Position numbers and translations under genes: made by a program
Assembly: GCA_035048485.1 (NCBI GenBank)
Contig: CM068582.1
Span: 16,929,269-16,993,268 of the forward strand
Reading direction: 5' to 3'
Length of the DNA stretch: 64,000 nucleotides
From: Pteria penguin
Taxonomy: Eukaryota > Mollusca > Bivalvia > Pterioida > Pteriidae
Notes under the pieces: model-generated
What the model was told of the DNA's origin: nothing
What the model saw: the letters and a program-made list of their open reading frames with translations, nothing else
Databases searched by the model: none
In this document: in pieces, positions 24,301-34,422 of the stretch
Layout of the letters: every line of letters begins with the position of its first letter
How positions within the stretch are numbered: position 1 is the first letter of the stretch

Positions 24301-25413
24301 TGATTTTGGTGCTAATTTCATATACCAGAATTTAAAGAAGAATTTTATCCCTATTTGTTTACCCAAAATTTAGTTGGGAACTGGATTGTGGATGTGACTA
24401 AGAAACAGGACACTCTCTGGACACTTGACCTAGTCATTATTTGATGATCTGAGTTTCCAAGTACTTATCTGACTACCAATGTCCTTTTTACGTTTGCTTT
24501 GGCGAGGTTCCGGTCTTTAGTCCGAATAGGTTTCTGTTACACGTAGATAGCTGTATGTGATTCACAGTCGAGAAAGGGAGGGCTACAGATAGATTACATT
24601 TCAAAATATTCAGATTTTTACCACCATTAAGTAGTAATGGCTTCCATAAACATCAAAATTTTATTTCTTATGGACAATAAGAATGACAGTTTATAAATTG
24701 ACAATTTAAAAGCCCCCGACGATTTTGCTATCTTTCCACTATTTGATCTAATAGCAGTATAATGTATAAATGCCTAACTAATACAGAATATTATAAAGTC
24801 TATATTTCACCGGTTACCTTTACCACCACTATTAAGACCCTGTTTCCAGATACCATACTATCCAACATTCTGTCATATTTGTTTTCTTGTTATATTGATG
24901 TTATTAGACTTATTTATATTAGATTAGACTATACTTGTTTAAACCATTTTTTGATAATTTTGATACGTGAAGTTTTCAAGAATTGTTGAATTCATTCAGA
25001 CACGCTTTAATAGAAATTTTTATACACGAATGTCACATAGGTCTATAAAAATTTACAAGTTTTGGATTTAGCAACACTTATACTGGTATGTTCAATTCTT
25101 GCAGTGTGAGAAATGAAAATAAAACATACATTGACAACTTTCTTGATAGCAGTATCACCGATAATGGATTATCGCAGCAGTGTCATTACAAAACAATCTA
25201 CTCGTACTTAAAGGTGTATGGATATTAAATCTCTTTTATTACTTGCTGGTTACCTTTTACCATTATGGAATATAATTTAAAAATTGAATAATTTTATAAT
25301 CCCTTTAACAATTACTTTTGTGTGTATAACTAATTGACTGAATACAATCATATAGCTTTCATAAAATAACTGTGCCATTTTCGGGTATAGTACCTTTTGT
25401 TTTTATAAACTAA

Positions 25414-26112
25414 GGAAAGTAAAAGGCTCCATAACGTTATTTTATCATGTAATAAAATAGTCAAACGTCTTCTAAATAGACAATATGATATTGAGATCAT
25501 CAAAAAGACTATAGGTCTTGTATTTGGCCCCTCTACAGCCTTATGCAGACTTTTACTTGAACGTTGCACGCTGACTAACAGGGCGGTGGGGACTATATGA
25601 CGGGCCTTGTCCAAACGTCTTTCAGAGGAGACATGGTCCTGAACCTCGTCCCCTCTGACTGTTAGTCGGGACTCCTACAGATCTAGGGTCTTAGCTCGCT
25701 TTCAGACTGGCAGAGCACGGTTTGTCATGTTGATGTCGCATATATTTTTATACCATTATGTGTTTTACAATACCGTACGTGTTTATATTTTTATGACCTC
25801 TCAATATGCGATACCTGTTGACCCTTGTTCTTTACATGGAGGATTATTTATAAATTTTTAAATGTCCGTCCTTTGATTGTTCTGCTGTTACGGTGAGTGG
25901 GAAGGTGGGCCCGTAAACCGGTTAACCACACCATTTGTTTGGCTTTTGTCAAATTAAATGACCGTCCTAAGTCGGTATCGTAATTGCACTACAATCAAAT
26001 ATTTTTGTAATGTGTTATATGTTCTAGTATATTATTTATATCTATGTATTGTATAGCTCCATGGTGACTTCTGCCACATAACTGAGCCAGTAACTCCTCT
26101 TTTTTCTTACAC
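25414..26112 (+). mobile_element. Young 5'-truncated family A retroelement copy
   Basis: It starts abruptly inside the RT C-terminal coding region and reads NKIVKRLLNRQYDIEIIKKT and GLVFGPSTALCRLLLERCTL to a TGA at 25598-25600. About 510 bases of 3' UTR follow, ending CTCCTCTTTTTTC. Over its length it differs from the 56.9-57.7 kb copy at only a few positions; one is a single-base deletion near 25427 that breaks the frame. A shared 3' end with different 5' starts is the mark of target-primed reverse transcription with incomplete first strands. Confidence 0.82.
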
Positions 26113-27568
26113 GGACATACAAATTCTTATATATGGATCTTTGCCTTTGTTTCGTTTTTAAATTGTGTTTTATTCTCTTCTCTAATCTGTATTAATTAAT
26201 TGATGTCATATTAAATGACCAGACAAATCATAATTTAAAGCTTAAAAATTTTGAATTTCATATTCTACTACTGAACTCTGTACTGAGTGGGAAGGTAAAC
26301 CATGACGACTGGTTAAAATCATATTTAATGAATAAACCATTACATTTTGTTCTTTGAAGCTGTGCAATTAAAATTACTTGAAATGGTCAACGAGTAACAA
26401 AAAGAGATCACCTGGATGTACCTGCACGTTTGGATTCACCTTCCCAATCACTACCATCAATTTGTACTACTTTAAAGAATATGGTTACAAAGCATTAGAT
26501 CTGCAATTTTCCATTTACTTGAATAAAATCTGGTATAGTTTACTTTGTATATTTTGAATGAGATTTAACTATGATGTAGGTGAATGATGAATCATTATTA
26601 AGTATATCCTTGATAATATAAAATACTAAGTAACAGATGTAATGCTTAGTAGGTTATTACTAAGACCATTGAATTTTTAAACCTTATTCTTAAACAGTAT
26701 AGTTCGCTATATTAAATCAAACTTTAAAATGATGCGTCTGCTATTTTTAACAGAAAATTTCATTCAGAATTTATACAACATATATCATGGAACAATTTTC
26801 TTGACTTCAGAATTGAATGTTGAAAATAAATTCTGTAAAATTCTGTAAAAGTAATGAAAAACATTGTTTTTGTCTGTTCTATTCTTGAATCGTTGATTTA
26901 TTGATTTTCTTAACGATAATAGCGCAAAACCTATTCTTGTACTGTCACACTGCTCTTTTGAAAACTTAAGCAACAATTTCTATTCTATATTTATCTCGTG
27001 CAGATGTTTGGCAAGTTTGTCTAGCCAAGCAGTAGACGCTTCTGTTAAATGTGACCTAGACATGTCACTAACGCAAGATAAGTGGATGTTAAATACAATA
27101 ATAATAATTTCATATTTGTAAATGTAAAATAAGAAAATAACTGTCGTCACATGACATCAATAGTTGTTGATTACCATAAAGGTTGAGAGAAAAAAAAAAT
27201 TTAAAAAGTATATGTGTTATTGGTGACATAATTCTAAATCTAACAATTAATTAGGTGAAGAAAGTTCTCAGTAAATAAATGACGTCACATTAATACATTT
27301 TAAGATGTTTCAAAATAAAATAGTATACCACGAGATCATGTTGCAATTTAGGTCAATGATGCTGTTTGAAAATTTTAAATCCAGATGTATGTACGCAGGG
27401 TAAGGGCGAAGGGTAAGTCTGATCCTGGACTGAATACAGCCGTTTATATGAAATCTGATTTCATACCCAAGTCGGTGTTCAGTTTTCGATATCAATTATC
27501 ACTAGCCCCCACTTTATGGGGTCAATAATTCAGCTCTCTAAACTCTGACTTATATAAAAACCACCTGA
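26113..27568. other. Gene-free stretch
   Basis: A weak echo of the family A tail (GAGTGGGAAGGTAAACCATG, 26284) is the only repeat seen. It could include more 5' LINE sequence just before 27569, but no RT motif is readable. Confidence 0.5.
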
Positions 27569-27787
27569 GATAATGATATTTGTATATGTGGAGGTGTAGA
27601 AACAGCCGCTCATTACTTCTATGATTGTAAATTATATGACAACATTCGGTCATCAACTATCCATGCTATACAAGTTAATACAAACATTGATATATTACTA
27701 TCTGGGTGCCCTATGTATAATAACGATGTAAACGAGGAGATATTCAAACATGTGCACAACTTCATTATAAAGAGTAAACGTTTCTAA
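27569..27787 (+). pseudogene. C-terminal fragment of a non-LTR retrotransposon (LINE) protein
   Basis: An open frame of 72 codons ends with TAA at 27785-27787. It begins DNDICICGGVETAAHYFYDC, a C-x-C...H...C zinc-knuckle-like arrangement typical of the extreme C-terminus of LINE endonuclease-RT proteins, followed by LYDNIR and a hydrophobic end. A stop (27566-27568) lies just upstream and no RT motif is seen before it, so this is a 5'-truncated or decayed insertion. The following ~110 bases would be its 3' UTR. The clade cannot be told from so short a piece. Confidence 0.7.
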
Positions 27788-27889
27788 TATTACCTAGTAG
27801 ATTAATACTCTATCTGCTCTGCAACCAATTTTTTTTTCTCCATTTAAGTTAATGTACTTTATTCCATTATAAGTTCAGTAAAGGAATGA

Positions 27890-28000
27890 ATAAGTATAAT
27901 TGAATGTGAATATATGTATATGTGTGTATGTATACAGTGATGTGTGTATGTATGTGTAAGTGTGTGTGAATGCATGGATGTGTACATGTATATATATATA
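27890..28000 (+). repeat. Degenerate TG/TATG microsatellite
   Basis: Interspersed TGTGTGTATGTATG-type runs lie between the LINE fragment and the GPCR. A 115-aa ORF read through this region (27944-28291) is low-complexity Tyr/Cys/Ile translation of the repeat and the following AT-rich DNA, with no recognisable domain. It is not taken as a gene. Confidence 0.6.
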
Positions 28001-28494
28001 TGTTTACATATAGGCCTATATATGTTTTTTCATATTTGTACATATGTGAAGGAGCATGCTATGTATACATGGCAAACCGACTTAATTATAACTTACAAAT
28101 GTCTACATATGTACCTATGTATAACTGTTTATATACATAAATGTATTTCTGTACTGTATTTGAATACTGGTTTACCATTACTTTTATACTTGTATGTACT
28201 AGTGATTGCATATTTACATGTTTCTACGTGTATTTGTATCTGTATAAATACTAAAACTTTATTCACGTCGGCCTATCATAAATGTAATTAAAATTTTGTA
28301 GAAATGGAGAGAGCTTTATATAAGCTATCTGCTTGATGCTCAATCCATAAATTGATGCATATGTATATATCTTATTAATGTATATTTTTCACAATAAATA
28401 CTGTTTAAACCAATAATTCTGATCATGCTTTAATAAATTTAGAATATCGTTACTCACACCAGTACTATCATTACTATCTTTCCAGAACTGCGAT

Positions 28495-30708
28495 ATGGAT
28501 CTTCAAAATTCTACTCAACTTATCCAGCTTCTTAAAGAGTTATCTGATGTTAACAGTGAACACAGTTGTAACTGCAGCCTACAAGATCTCCTTTACTACA
28601 TACAAGGATATGGAACAGACATAGAAACTTCTGAACAGAATTCACTGACTCAATACTCGGAGTATAATCTCAGTAAAAAGTTGCTGCTTTACATACCTCC
28701 TGTTTTATTAGTCATCGGCACCATAGGGAACCTCATGGCATTTATCGTTCTACAAGCCCATGGTTCCAAATTATCGACCTACTCGTACCTCTCAGTGTTG
28801 GCCGTTATGGATCTCCTTGTTCTTTACGTGGGCTTACTGCGTCTTTGGGTGGCAGAACTTACGGGTATGGATATCATGCACTATTCAGATTGGCTGTGCA
28901 AGTTTGTTGTATTTTTCGGTTATGTATGCAGCGATTCTTCTGTATGGCTCATCATAGTGGTAACAACAGAGCGATATATAGCCGTCAACTATCCACTACG
29001 GGCAGCTATAATGTGCAAGGTATCACAAATATTTAACGTATATCACATTTTATCTGAATTTCTTTTTTTTCTTTGCAGTGTGGAACTCGTAAAAAGTTCC
29101 CCGTGAAGGGTCTGCCTTAAGTGTTATTATACCTTTTTTTCCTATATATACAGTGCTAAATTGTATGTTTCGTCTGTATGTAAGGGAATTCAAGGCGAGT
29201 GTGACTAGCCAAACAGGGGACGCTTACTCCTCCCGGGCACCTAGTCTCACCTCTCTATTTCAGGGGTCCGTGAATGTCCACTGTGGTACATTGTTGTTAG
29301 TGTCATGGTCATGTGACATCAGTTACATTAACGCCACACTTATTCCCTTTGCAGTATGCAGCTCGTAAAAAATTTCCCTCTGAGGGTCTGACTTGAATGT
29401 TATTATACCCTTTTTCCTGAACAGGGGACGCTTACTCCTCCTGGACACCTGGTCTCACCTCTCTATTTCAGGGTTCAGTGAATGTCCACTGGTACATTGT
29501 TATTAGAGGGGCAGGCGTGGTGTAGTGGTTAAGCGCTTGGCTTGCGGTGCCGACGATCCGGGTTCGATTCCCGGGTTGCGCCACTATGTTTAAGAGGTTG
29601 GTAGCCTCCTGCTTCCATGTCGAGATATAACTGAAATATTGTTGAAAGCGACGTAAAACACCAATCAACCAACCAACATTGTTGTTAGTGCCATTGTAAT
29701 GACATCTGTTACTTTCGTGTTTTACATTGCTTTACCTCTCTTTACTCAATAGATAAGAAAGAATCTAAGACAACACCTATGAGTAGTTACCCACTGCAAC
29801 TATATCACTTATAAGACTCTAAGATTCTATAAAATATATTGCATACTTATCACTAAACAGAAAGAAAAAGATAAACTCCTCAAATTGAAAAAGTATATTC
29901 ATTTTGATCAGGTTTGTTGGGGGATGCACATAAACTATTTCTTATAATTTATGACAAATATCTTCGTTACAGTATATAATATATTGATAGCTGGCGATTT
30001 ATATATTTTCAGGTGAAGAATGCAAGGATTATCATGTTCATTCCAGTGTGTGTATTGTTAGCAGTAAATGCACATTTTTTTTGGACGGTGTCACTAAATC
30101 TGTTTAATGGTCAAATGAAGTGCATCGCCAAGCCAGCTTTTAAATACCTCGTAAACAGTGTTTGGCCGTGGGTTGACACAGCTCTTTATTCATTTTGTCC
30201 CTTCCTCATCATTACCGTCCTCAATTATTTTATCGTGAAGCAAGTAATTGCAGCAAAGCGACGACGAGAAAAGTACTTACAACAAAAGAAACGAAAGATT
30301 TTATGTAAAAGGAATAAATCAGTTGAGGCAAACAGGAGACTAACATGGATGTTGTTAGCAGTCTCGTTTTCGTTTCTGTTGACGACCTTACCTATGAATA
30401 TTATACTTATTGTGACGGAGTTTTTGAATAATACTCCAAATTTTGATTTACGAAAAACGGCAATCTTTATGTTGGCAAAGAACGTATCTGAACTACTTAT
30501 GTATGCTAATCATTCCATTAATTTTTTCTTGTATTGCGCAACGGGGAAAAAGTTTAGGAAAACATTAATGCAAGTTTTGAGCAAAAGATCGTGCTTTTGT
30601 GGGAAAAATACAAATAGAAGTCCAGGGATAGTGAGAGATCGATACACGATCAAATTGTCTAGTTTTTGTTCAGACAAGCTCTCACAGAGTAGGCCTAAAT
30701 CCATTTGA
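28495..30708 (+). CDS. Orphan rhodopsin-class (class A) GPCR, two coding exons
   Basis: The CDS joins 28495-29019 (175 aa) to 30013-30708 (231 aa plus TGA), a 406-aa seven-helix receptor expected in the plasma membrane and coupled to G protein. The extracellular N-terminus has N-glycosylation sequons at N5, N26 and N58. TM1 (about 63-87) has the GN pair. TM2 (98-116) reads LAVMD where LAxAD is usual. C135 before TM3 and C212 in loop 2 would form the conserved disulfide. TM3 ends in ERY (159-161) instead of DRY. TM4 is about 180-203, TM5 222-250, and a basic loop 3 (255-284) precedes TM6 (285-312, with a TLP proline motif lacking the CWxP tryptophan). TM7 carries NFFLY (345-349) in the NPxxY position, followed by a basic helix 8 (GKKFRKTL). 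The ATG has G at +4, and a TTTCCAG acceptor ends at 28484, so an upstream 5' UTR exon is likely. The NFxxY form resembles lophotrochozoan neuropeptide-type receptors, but I cannot name the ligand. No AATAAA is visible in the 400 bases after the stop. Confidence 0.93.
29073..29493 (+). repeat. Two diverged copies of a retroelement 3' tail inside the GPCR intron
   Basis: A block around 29073-29300 recurs at about 29351-29493. The shared parts include CTCGTAAAAA-TTCCC, TGTTATTATACC, ACGCTTACTCCTCC and TCACCTCTCTATTTCAGGG followed by GTGAATGTCCACTG. The same sequence lies downstream of the minus-strand RT remnants at 17.1 and 23.4 kb and, inverted, at 16.26-16.40 kb. It is therefore read as the 3' untranslated tail of that RT family, not as exon. 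The short ORFs across it are by-products. Confidence 0.7.
29507..29675 (+). mobile_element. tRNA-headed SINE with 13-bp target-site duplication
   Basis: The 5' part is tRNA-like, with an A box TGGTGTAGTGG (29518-29528) and a B box GGTTCGATTCC (29561-29571), i.e. an internal RNA polymerase III promoter. The body carries GAAATATTGTTGAAAGCG and ACGTAAAACA, then a (CCAA)-rich tail. The flanks ACATTGTTATTAG (29494-29506) and ACATTGTTGTTAG (29676-29688) are a 13-bp duplication with one mismatch, so the boundaries are firm. It inserted into the older retroelement tail in the GPCR intron. It is not a functional tRNA gene because it continues into a SINE body. Confidence 0.85.
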
Positions 30709-31459
30709 GTCGGTGACTTTGAATGAAGGCAAAATTCAAGTAGTAGTCGAAAAAATATTCTTCATCAGAAATCGCAGACAACTTCAGAAAGTTTGGGCGA
30801 GTTACAACTCGCAAACTCTCAGACTCACTCGCAGCTTCTACTTGCAACAGTGAGACAAGGGCTTCCATAATCATACTTCGGAAACTGTTTGTGCATCAGC
30901 TTCCTCTGTATTGATGTTTATAACTGTCAGATGTTATACTTGAACATTTATTGTTTTTTTATGTAATGATTCACATATTTTTGTGTTAATTTCATTGTTG
31001 TAAAAATAATTTTTACATACGGAAGAGGCTAAATTCTTCTAATGTATTATAAAACGAACCTGTCATTAGGTTATTTGACCCATGATGACAAATGGTACAG
31101 AGTGAAATTATACATCTATTTTATCCGGTTTGTGGATGGCTTAATTCTTTAGCACACGATTCAGTCATTTCCCTTCGTAGTCTCAAAGTGATACAACCTA
31201 GGCGACTAATGATTTCATATTGTAGGGTGCCAAATTATAGAATAAGCATGAATTGCGATTATTTCTTGGTTCCCAATGTTCAAAATCAATCACCTTACTG
31301 ATTCACTGCACAGATAATTCAATTATTACGTCTACCATCACATGTCGAAATTATCACATATGATTTTAAATAGTTTGTTGACAAAGAATACATGAATGCC
31401 AACAAACAAAGTCTACCTTATCCAGAGATTTCATATTTCAATTAAGACAGTATTTAAAA

Positions 31460-31990
31460 ACTACCACTTTGAGTTCAAAAGTAAATATTACATACAGATC
31501 ATGAGATGTGTAAAAGGCTCAACTGTATCCCTAAAGGTCTTAGACATTAGAATGTATCAAACTACCCGAATTTTTCGAATAATAATGATACTATATGCAC
31601 ATGGAGTGTTATGTCACGGCAGATATGAAAATGATCCTCTTTTACATGACTGATGGTTTGTACATTTGAAACTCCGAATAAACCAGCACTTATTTCACAT
31701 CTTCGAATGCAAATGTAACCAATAAATATTATTTTCAATATTTTCACAGAAAAAAGAACCGCCCAATCCAATCAGTTTTAACGACTTTATCAAGAGCGAA
31801 CGTACTCATTAATCTGAGATTCCTCCTTCACAATCTCAAAAAGCAACTGTTAGACGATATTCTGATATTAACATTAACCCGATCATCGCGGAAGACTATC
31901 TCAGTTGAAAGAAAATCGGCTTTAAACGAAACAAGATCTGAATATTTCTGATGGTGTCCTTAGTTTTGATAACTAAATACACTAACTGCG
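31460..31990 (+). repeat. Third, partial copy of the 33.4/39.2-kb unit
   Basis: The block TTTGAGTTCAAAAGTAAATA, then GACATTAGAATGTA and the following ~150 bases match 35550-35720 and, less well, 41024-41105. Further on, broken coding reads INLRFLLHNLKKQLLDD (near 31810), a leucine-rich helical segment. The ORFs across it on both strands are short and interrupted. It lies within 1 kb downstream of the GPCR and is probably not part of that transcript. Confidence 0.45.
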
Positions 31991-32277
31991 TAAAAGGCAT
32001 GAAGAGATGAAGTTAAAACACTAACATGACATGATTGTAATCCAGAAGGTAAAACCATCTCTTGATCGGAAATTATAGAATAGACTATAGCAAACACAAA
32101 AAGAACAGGTTATGCAATAGTAAGAGAATACTAATCGTAATAAAATATAAGACACTTGACGAGGTGGGCCTTATGGTTCATAAATTATGTTATGAACAAT
32201 ACAACCAAAACACTCTTTTCTCTATTATTGAGAGTTCTGACCATAATTAATAGAATATAACGACAAAGTACCCCCTG

Positions 32278-32550
32278 ATCGATACCACTGCTGATGGAAT
32301 GTTAGTTTCTGAGGATGTCTTAAGTCCGGTTCTCAGTGCTTCTGCACTGCCTCGATATATATATTTAAAAAAAATACTTAAATATTTATCAATTTTCATA
32401 CATACCTCTGTCCTTAGATGGGACATTCGGCTTTTACATTTAGACCAGTTTATTAGTTTAACAATTACTGGCATTGAGCATCACTGAGCAGGGGGAAGTT
32501 GTCAAAATGAACATGTGGTGCACCAAATGAAAACATGTATATATCTTCTG
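32278..32550. repeat. F1 repeat with body and stem-loop end
   Basis: The body (reversed) at 32278-32350 matches 54535-54625 (ACTGAGGAAACCCTCGG and CAGTGGTGGTATCGACC there). The stem-loop end (GAGCATCACTGAGCAGG ... GTTGTCAAAATG) is at 32473-32520. This defines an element of about 300 bp with the stem-loop at one end. A 45-bp minisatellite starts in its tail. Confidence 0.6.
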
Positions 32551-32712
32551 ATATTTATAGTAAGGACTATCGGTATTATATGTATATATCTTCTGATATT
32601 TATGGTAAGGACTATCGATATTATATGTATATATCTTCTGATATTTGTGGTAAGGACTATCGGTATTACATATATTTTGATATTTATGGCAAGGACCATC
32701 GGTATTATATGT
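32534..32712. repeat. 45-bp minisatellite, about four copies
   Basis: Unit GTATATATCTTCTGATATTT ... GGACTATCGGTATTATAT. It begins directly at the end of a GTCGAAATG-type stem-loop repeat, whose normal tail (GTATATATGTTCCGATATT) is the start of the unit. Since 45 is a multiple of 3 it is open in both orientations, giving YLLIFIVRTI- and NIRRYIHIIPI-type repeats that are not genes. Confidence 0.85.
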
Positions 32713-32825
32713 AGTGAACTTATGGATGAATCTGGCAAGCTGATGACCTTTTCATTATATGCATTGATTTGGGTACAATATTGTACTGCCATTATTCCAT
32801 GAATCGCTCTTTTTGATGATTGTCT

Positions 32826-33085
32826 TATTTTGTTTTGTTTGTTTGTTTGGTTTTTTTTACTTTTGTTTTGTTTTGTTTGGTTGTTTGTTAGGTTTTTTTG
32901 GGGGGGGGGTTGTTTTTTGTTTGTTTGTTTTTTTTTTTTCTTTTTTTGTTTTTTTATTTTGTATTTACTTGCTCATTTATTGATGTGCTTTCATTTTGGA
33001 GTTTGTGTGTGTGTGTGTGTGTGTGTGGCTTTTTTTATTCTTCTTTTGGGAGGGGGGGGGGGCTGTGTTTTTTGTTTGTTTTGAC
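32826..33085. repeat. T/G-rich low-complexity tract with (TG)n
   Basis: GTTT and TTTG runs, two G homopolymers and a TG repeat at about 33003-33026. The Phe/Cys/Val ORFs here are low-complexity by-products. Confidence 0.8.
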
Positions 33086-34261
33086 TTAATGGGCTGCACT
33101 ATTGGTCTCCTTTGACTATGTTACGTACTTCGTCTAACATGCACACTATCACAGTCTCTTGCTATCGATCACAACCACTCAGCATGAAATTAAGAAGATC
33201 AAGGAGATTTATTAATCGTATATAAACAACGACACTCGAGAACTCGTACTGGCTATTCTACAGCGCTTCAGCAAATTAAAAAAAACCATCTACATCTAGC
33301 ATATTTGACTCTGGTTGTTATACGATATCACCGACCTAGGAGGCTAAAACTCGTATTGAAGATTGGACTTCAGTAGTGTCACTTTACTTAATTGGCAAAA
33401 CCGAGTTACATAGTAGACTCCAAGGATAAATGTGTACAGAAAATTCTTATCGTTTACTACTGGCGCAAACGAAAGGAAGCCTCATACACGGACTTAAGTC
33501 TGAAAACTATTTTCGTTGATAACACGTTAAATATGCATAGATTATAAGAATGAGGAAAACAATTCACAAACTATTGAAGGGAACTCACATTTGCCCCAAA
33601 AAAGCACATGGTGTCAAATGTTTTAGACTATCTATCTAACAGATTAGACTATAAAGAATTAAAAGCAATTAATTCGACAATGAATGACCGAAGTGGAATC
33701 ATCAATGGAGATATGAAATAGATTCAGGATAAAAAGGAATCGGTTTTCTGAGAAAAGGAATATTATTCCAAATAAATGACATTTCAAAGGAATTCAGACA
33801 TATATAAACAAAACTATAGATCGTGTGATAGACCCGGCTTCACAAAACGTTTCATTATTAACTGTTCCTTTTGCCCACCCTTAAAGATATTAACATGACT
33901 TTAAACAATCTCTGGTCTCCGTGTTATATTTACTGATGTTATATTATGTTATGTATATATTACTTATGTCCATACTTTTTCAGTTATGATATATGTGAAA
34001 TATATTTCGTGTCTTGTAAAATCGTTGGCTCTATTTTGATATCGATAATCTTTCTCTTTCGTCAAAAACAGAGTAGGTATGGCCGTTTTAATACATATAC
34101 CTGCTTTCTTCGCCCACATGACTACCTTTTATTAAGTGAACTGTCTTATAAACAGGAATATTTCGTCCTCTACTACAGTCTACTATATGCCCTGACAAAT
34201 AAAAACGGTATTTTACCTCATGTTATCAAATATAGTTATCCTCTATTTTACGTTCGAGCCG

Positions 34262-34335
34262 ATGTATCTCAGTGGATGAGAAGCTCGGCTCCTTAACTTA
34301 AGTCTTGGGTTCAAATCTAGTCGTGGGAACCTGTC
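34262..34335 (+). mobile_element. tRNA-like SINE head followed by a (TATC)n run
   Basis: An A-box-like TATCTCAGTGG (34265-34275) and a B-box-like GGTTCAAATCT (34308-34318) end in CCTGTC, after which the sequence passes directly into a TATC microsatellite. The SINE body seen at 39.9 and 43.6 kb is absent here. Confidence 0.55.
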
Positions 34336-34338
34336 CTG

Positions 34339-34421
<83 letters not shown>
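34339..34421. repeat. (TATC)n microsatellite
   Basis: About 20 nearly uninterrupted TATC units beginning directly after a tRNA-like SINE head; probably grew from the SINE tail. Confidence 0.9.

Positions 34422-34422
<1 letters not shown>

Larger units (their letters stand above)
29020..30012 (+). other. Phase-0 intron of the GPCR
   Basis: The donor is AAG|GTATCA at 29019/29020 and the acceptor is ATATTTTCAG|GTG at 30012/30013. Removing it joins codon AAG (end of TM3/loop 2: RAAIMCK) to GTG (VKNARIIMF, start of TM4), which restores a normal GPCR alignment in phase 0. The first ~660 bases are largely mobile-element sequence: two related segments of an RT-family 3' tail and an inserted SINE. 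The rest (29690-30000) is AT-rich with no feature I recognise. Confidence 0.9.

Noticed and set aside
28760..29036. Two further ORFs overlapping GPCR exon 1
   Set aside because: Out-of-frame shadows of the receptor coding sequence, with no motifs of their own.
29515..29587. Functional tRNA gene
   Set aside because: A and B boxes are present, but the sequence continues into a SINE body with target-site duplications, so it is a tRNA-derived element.
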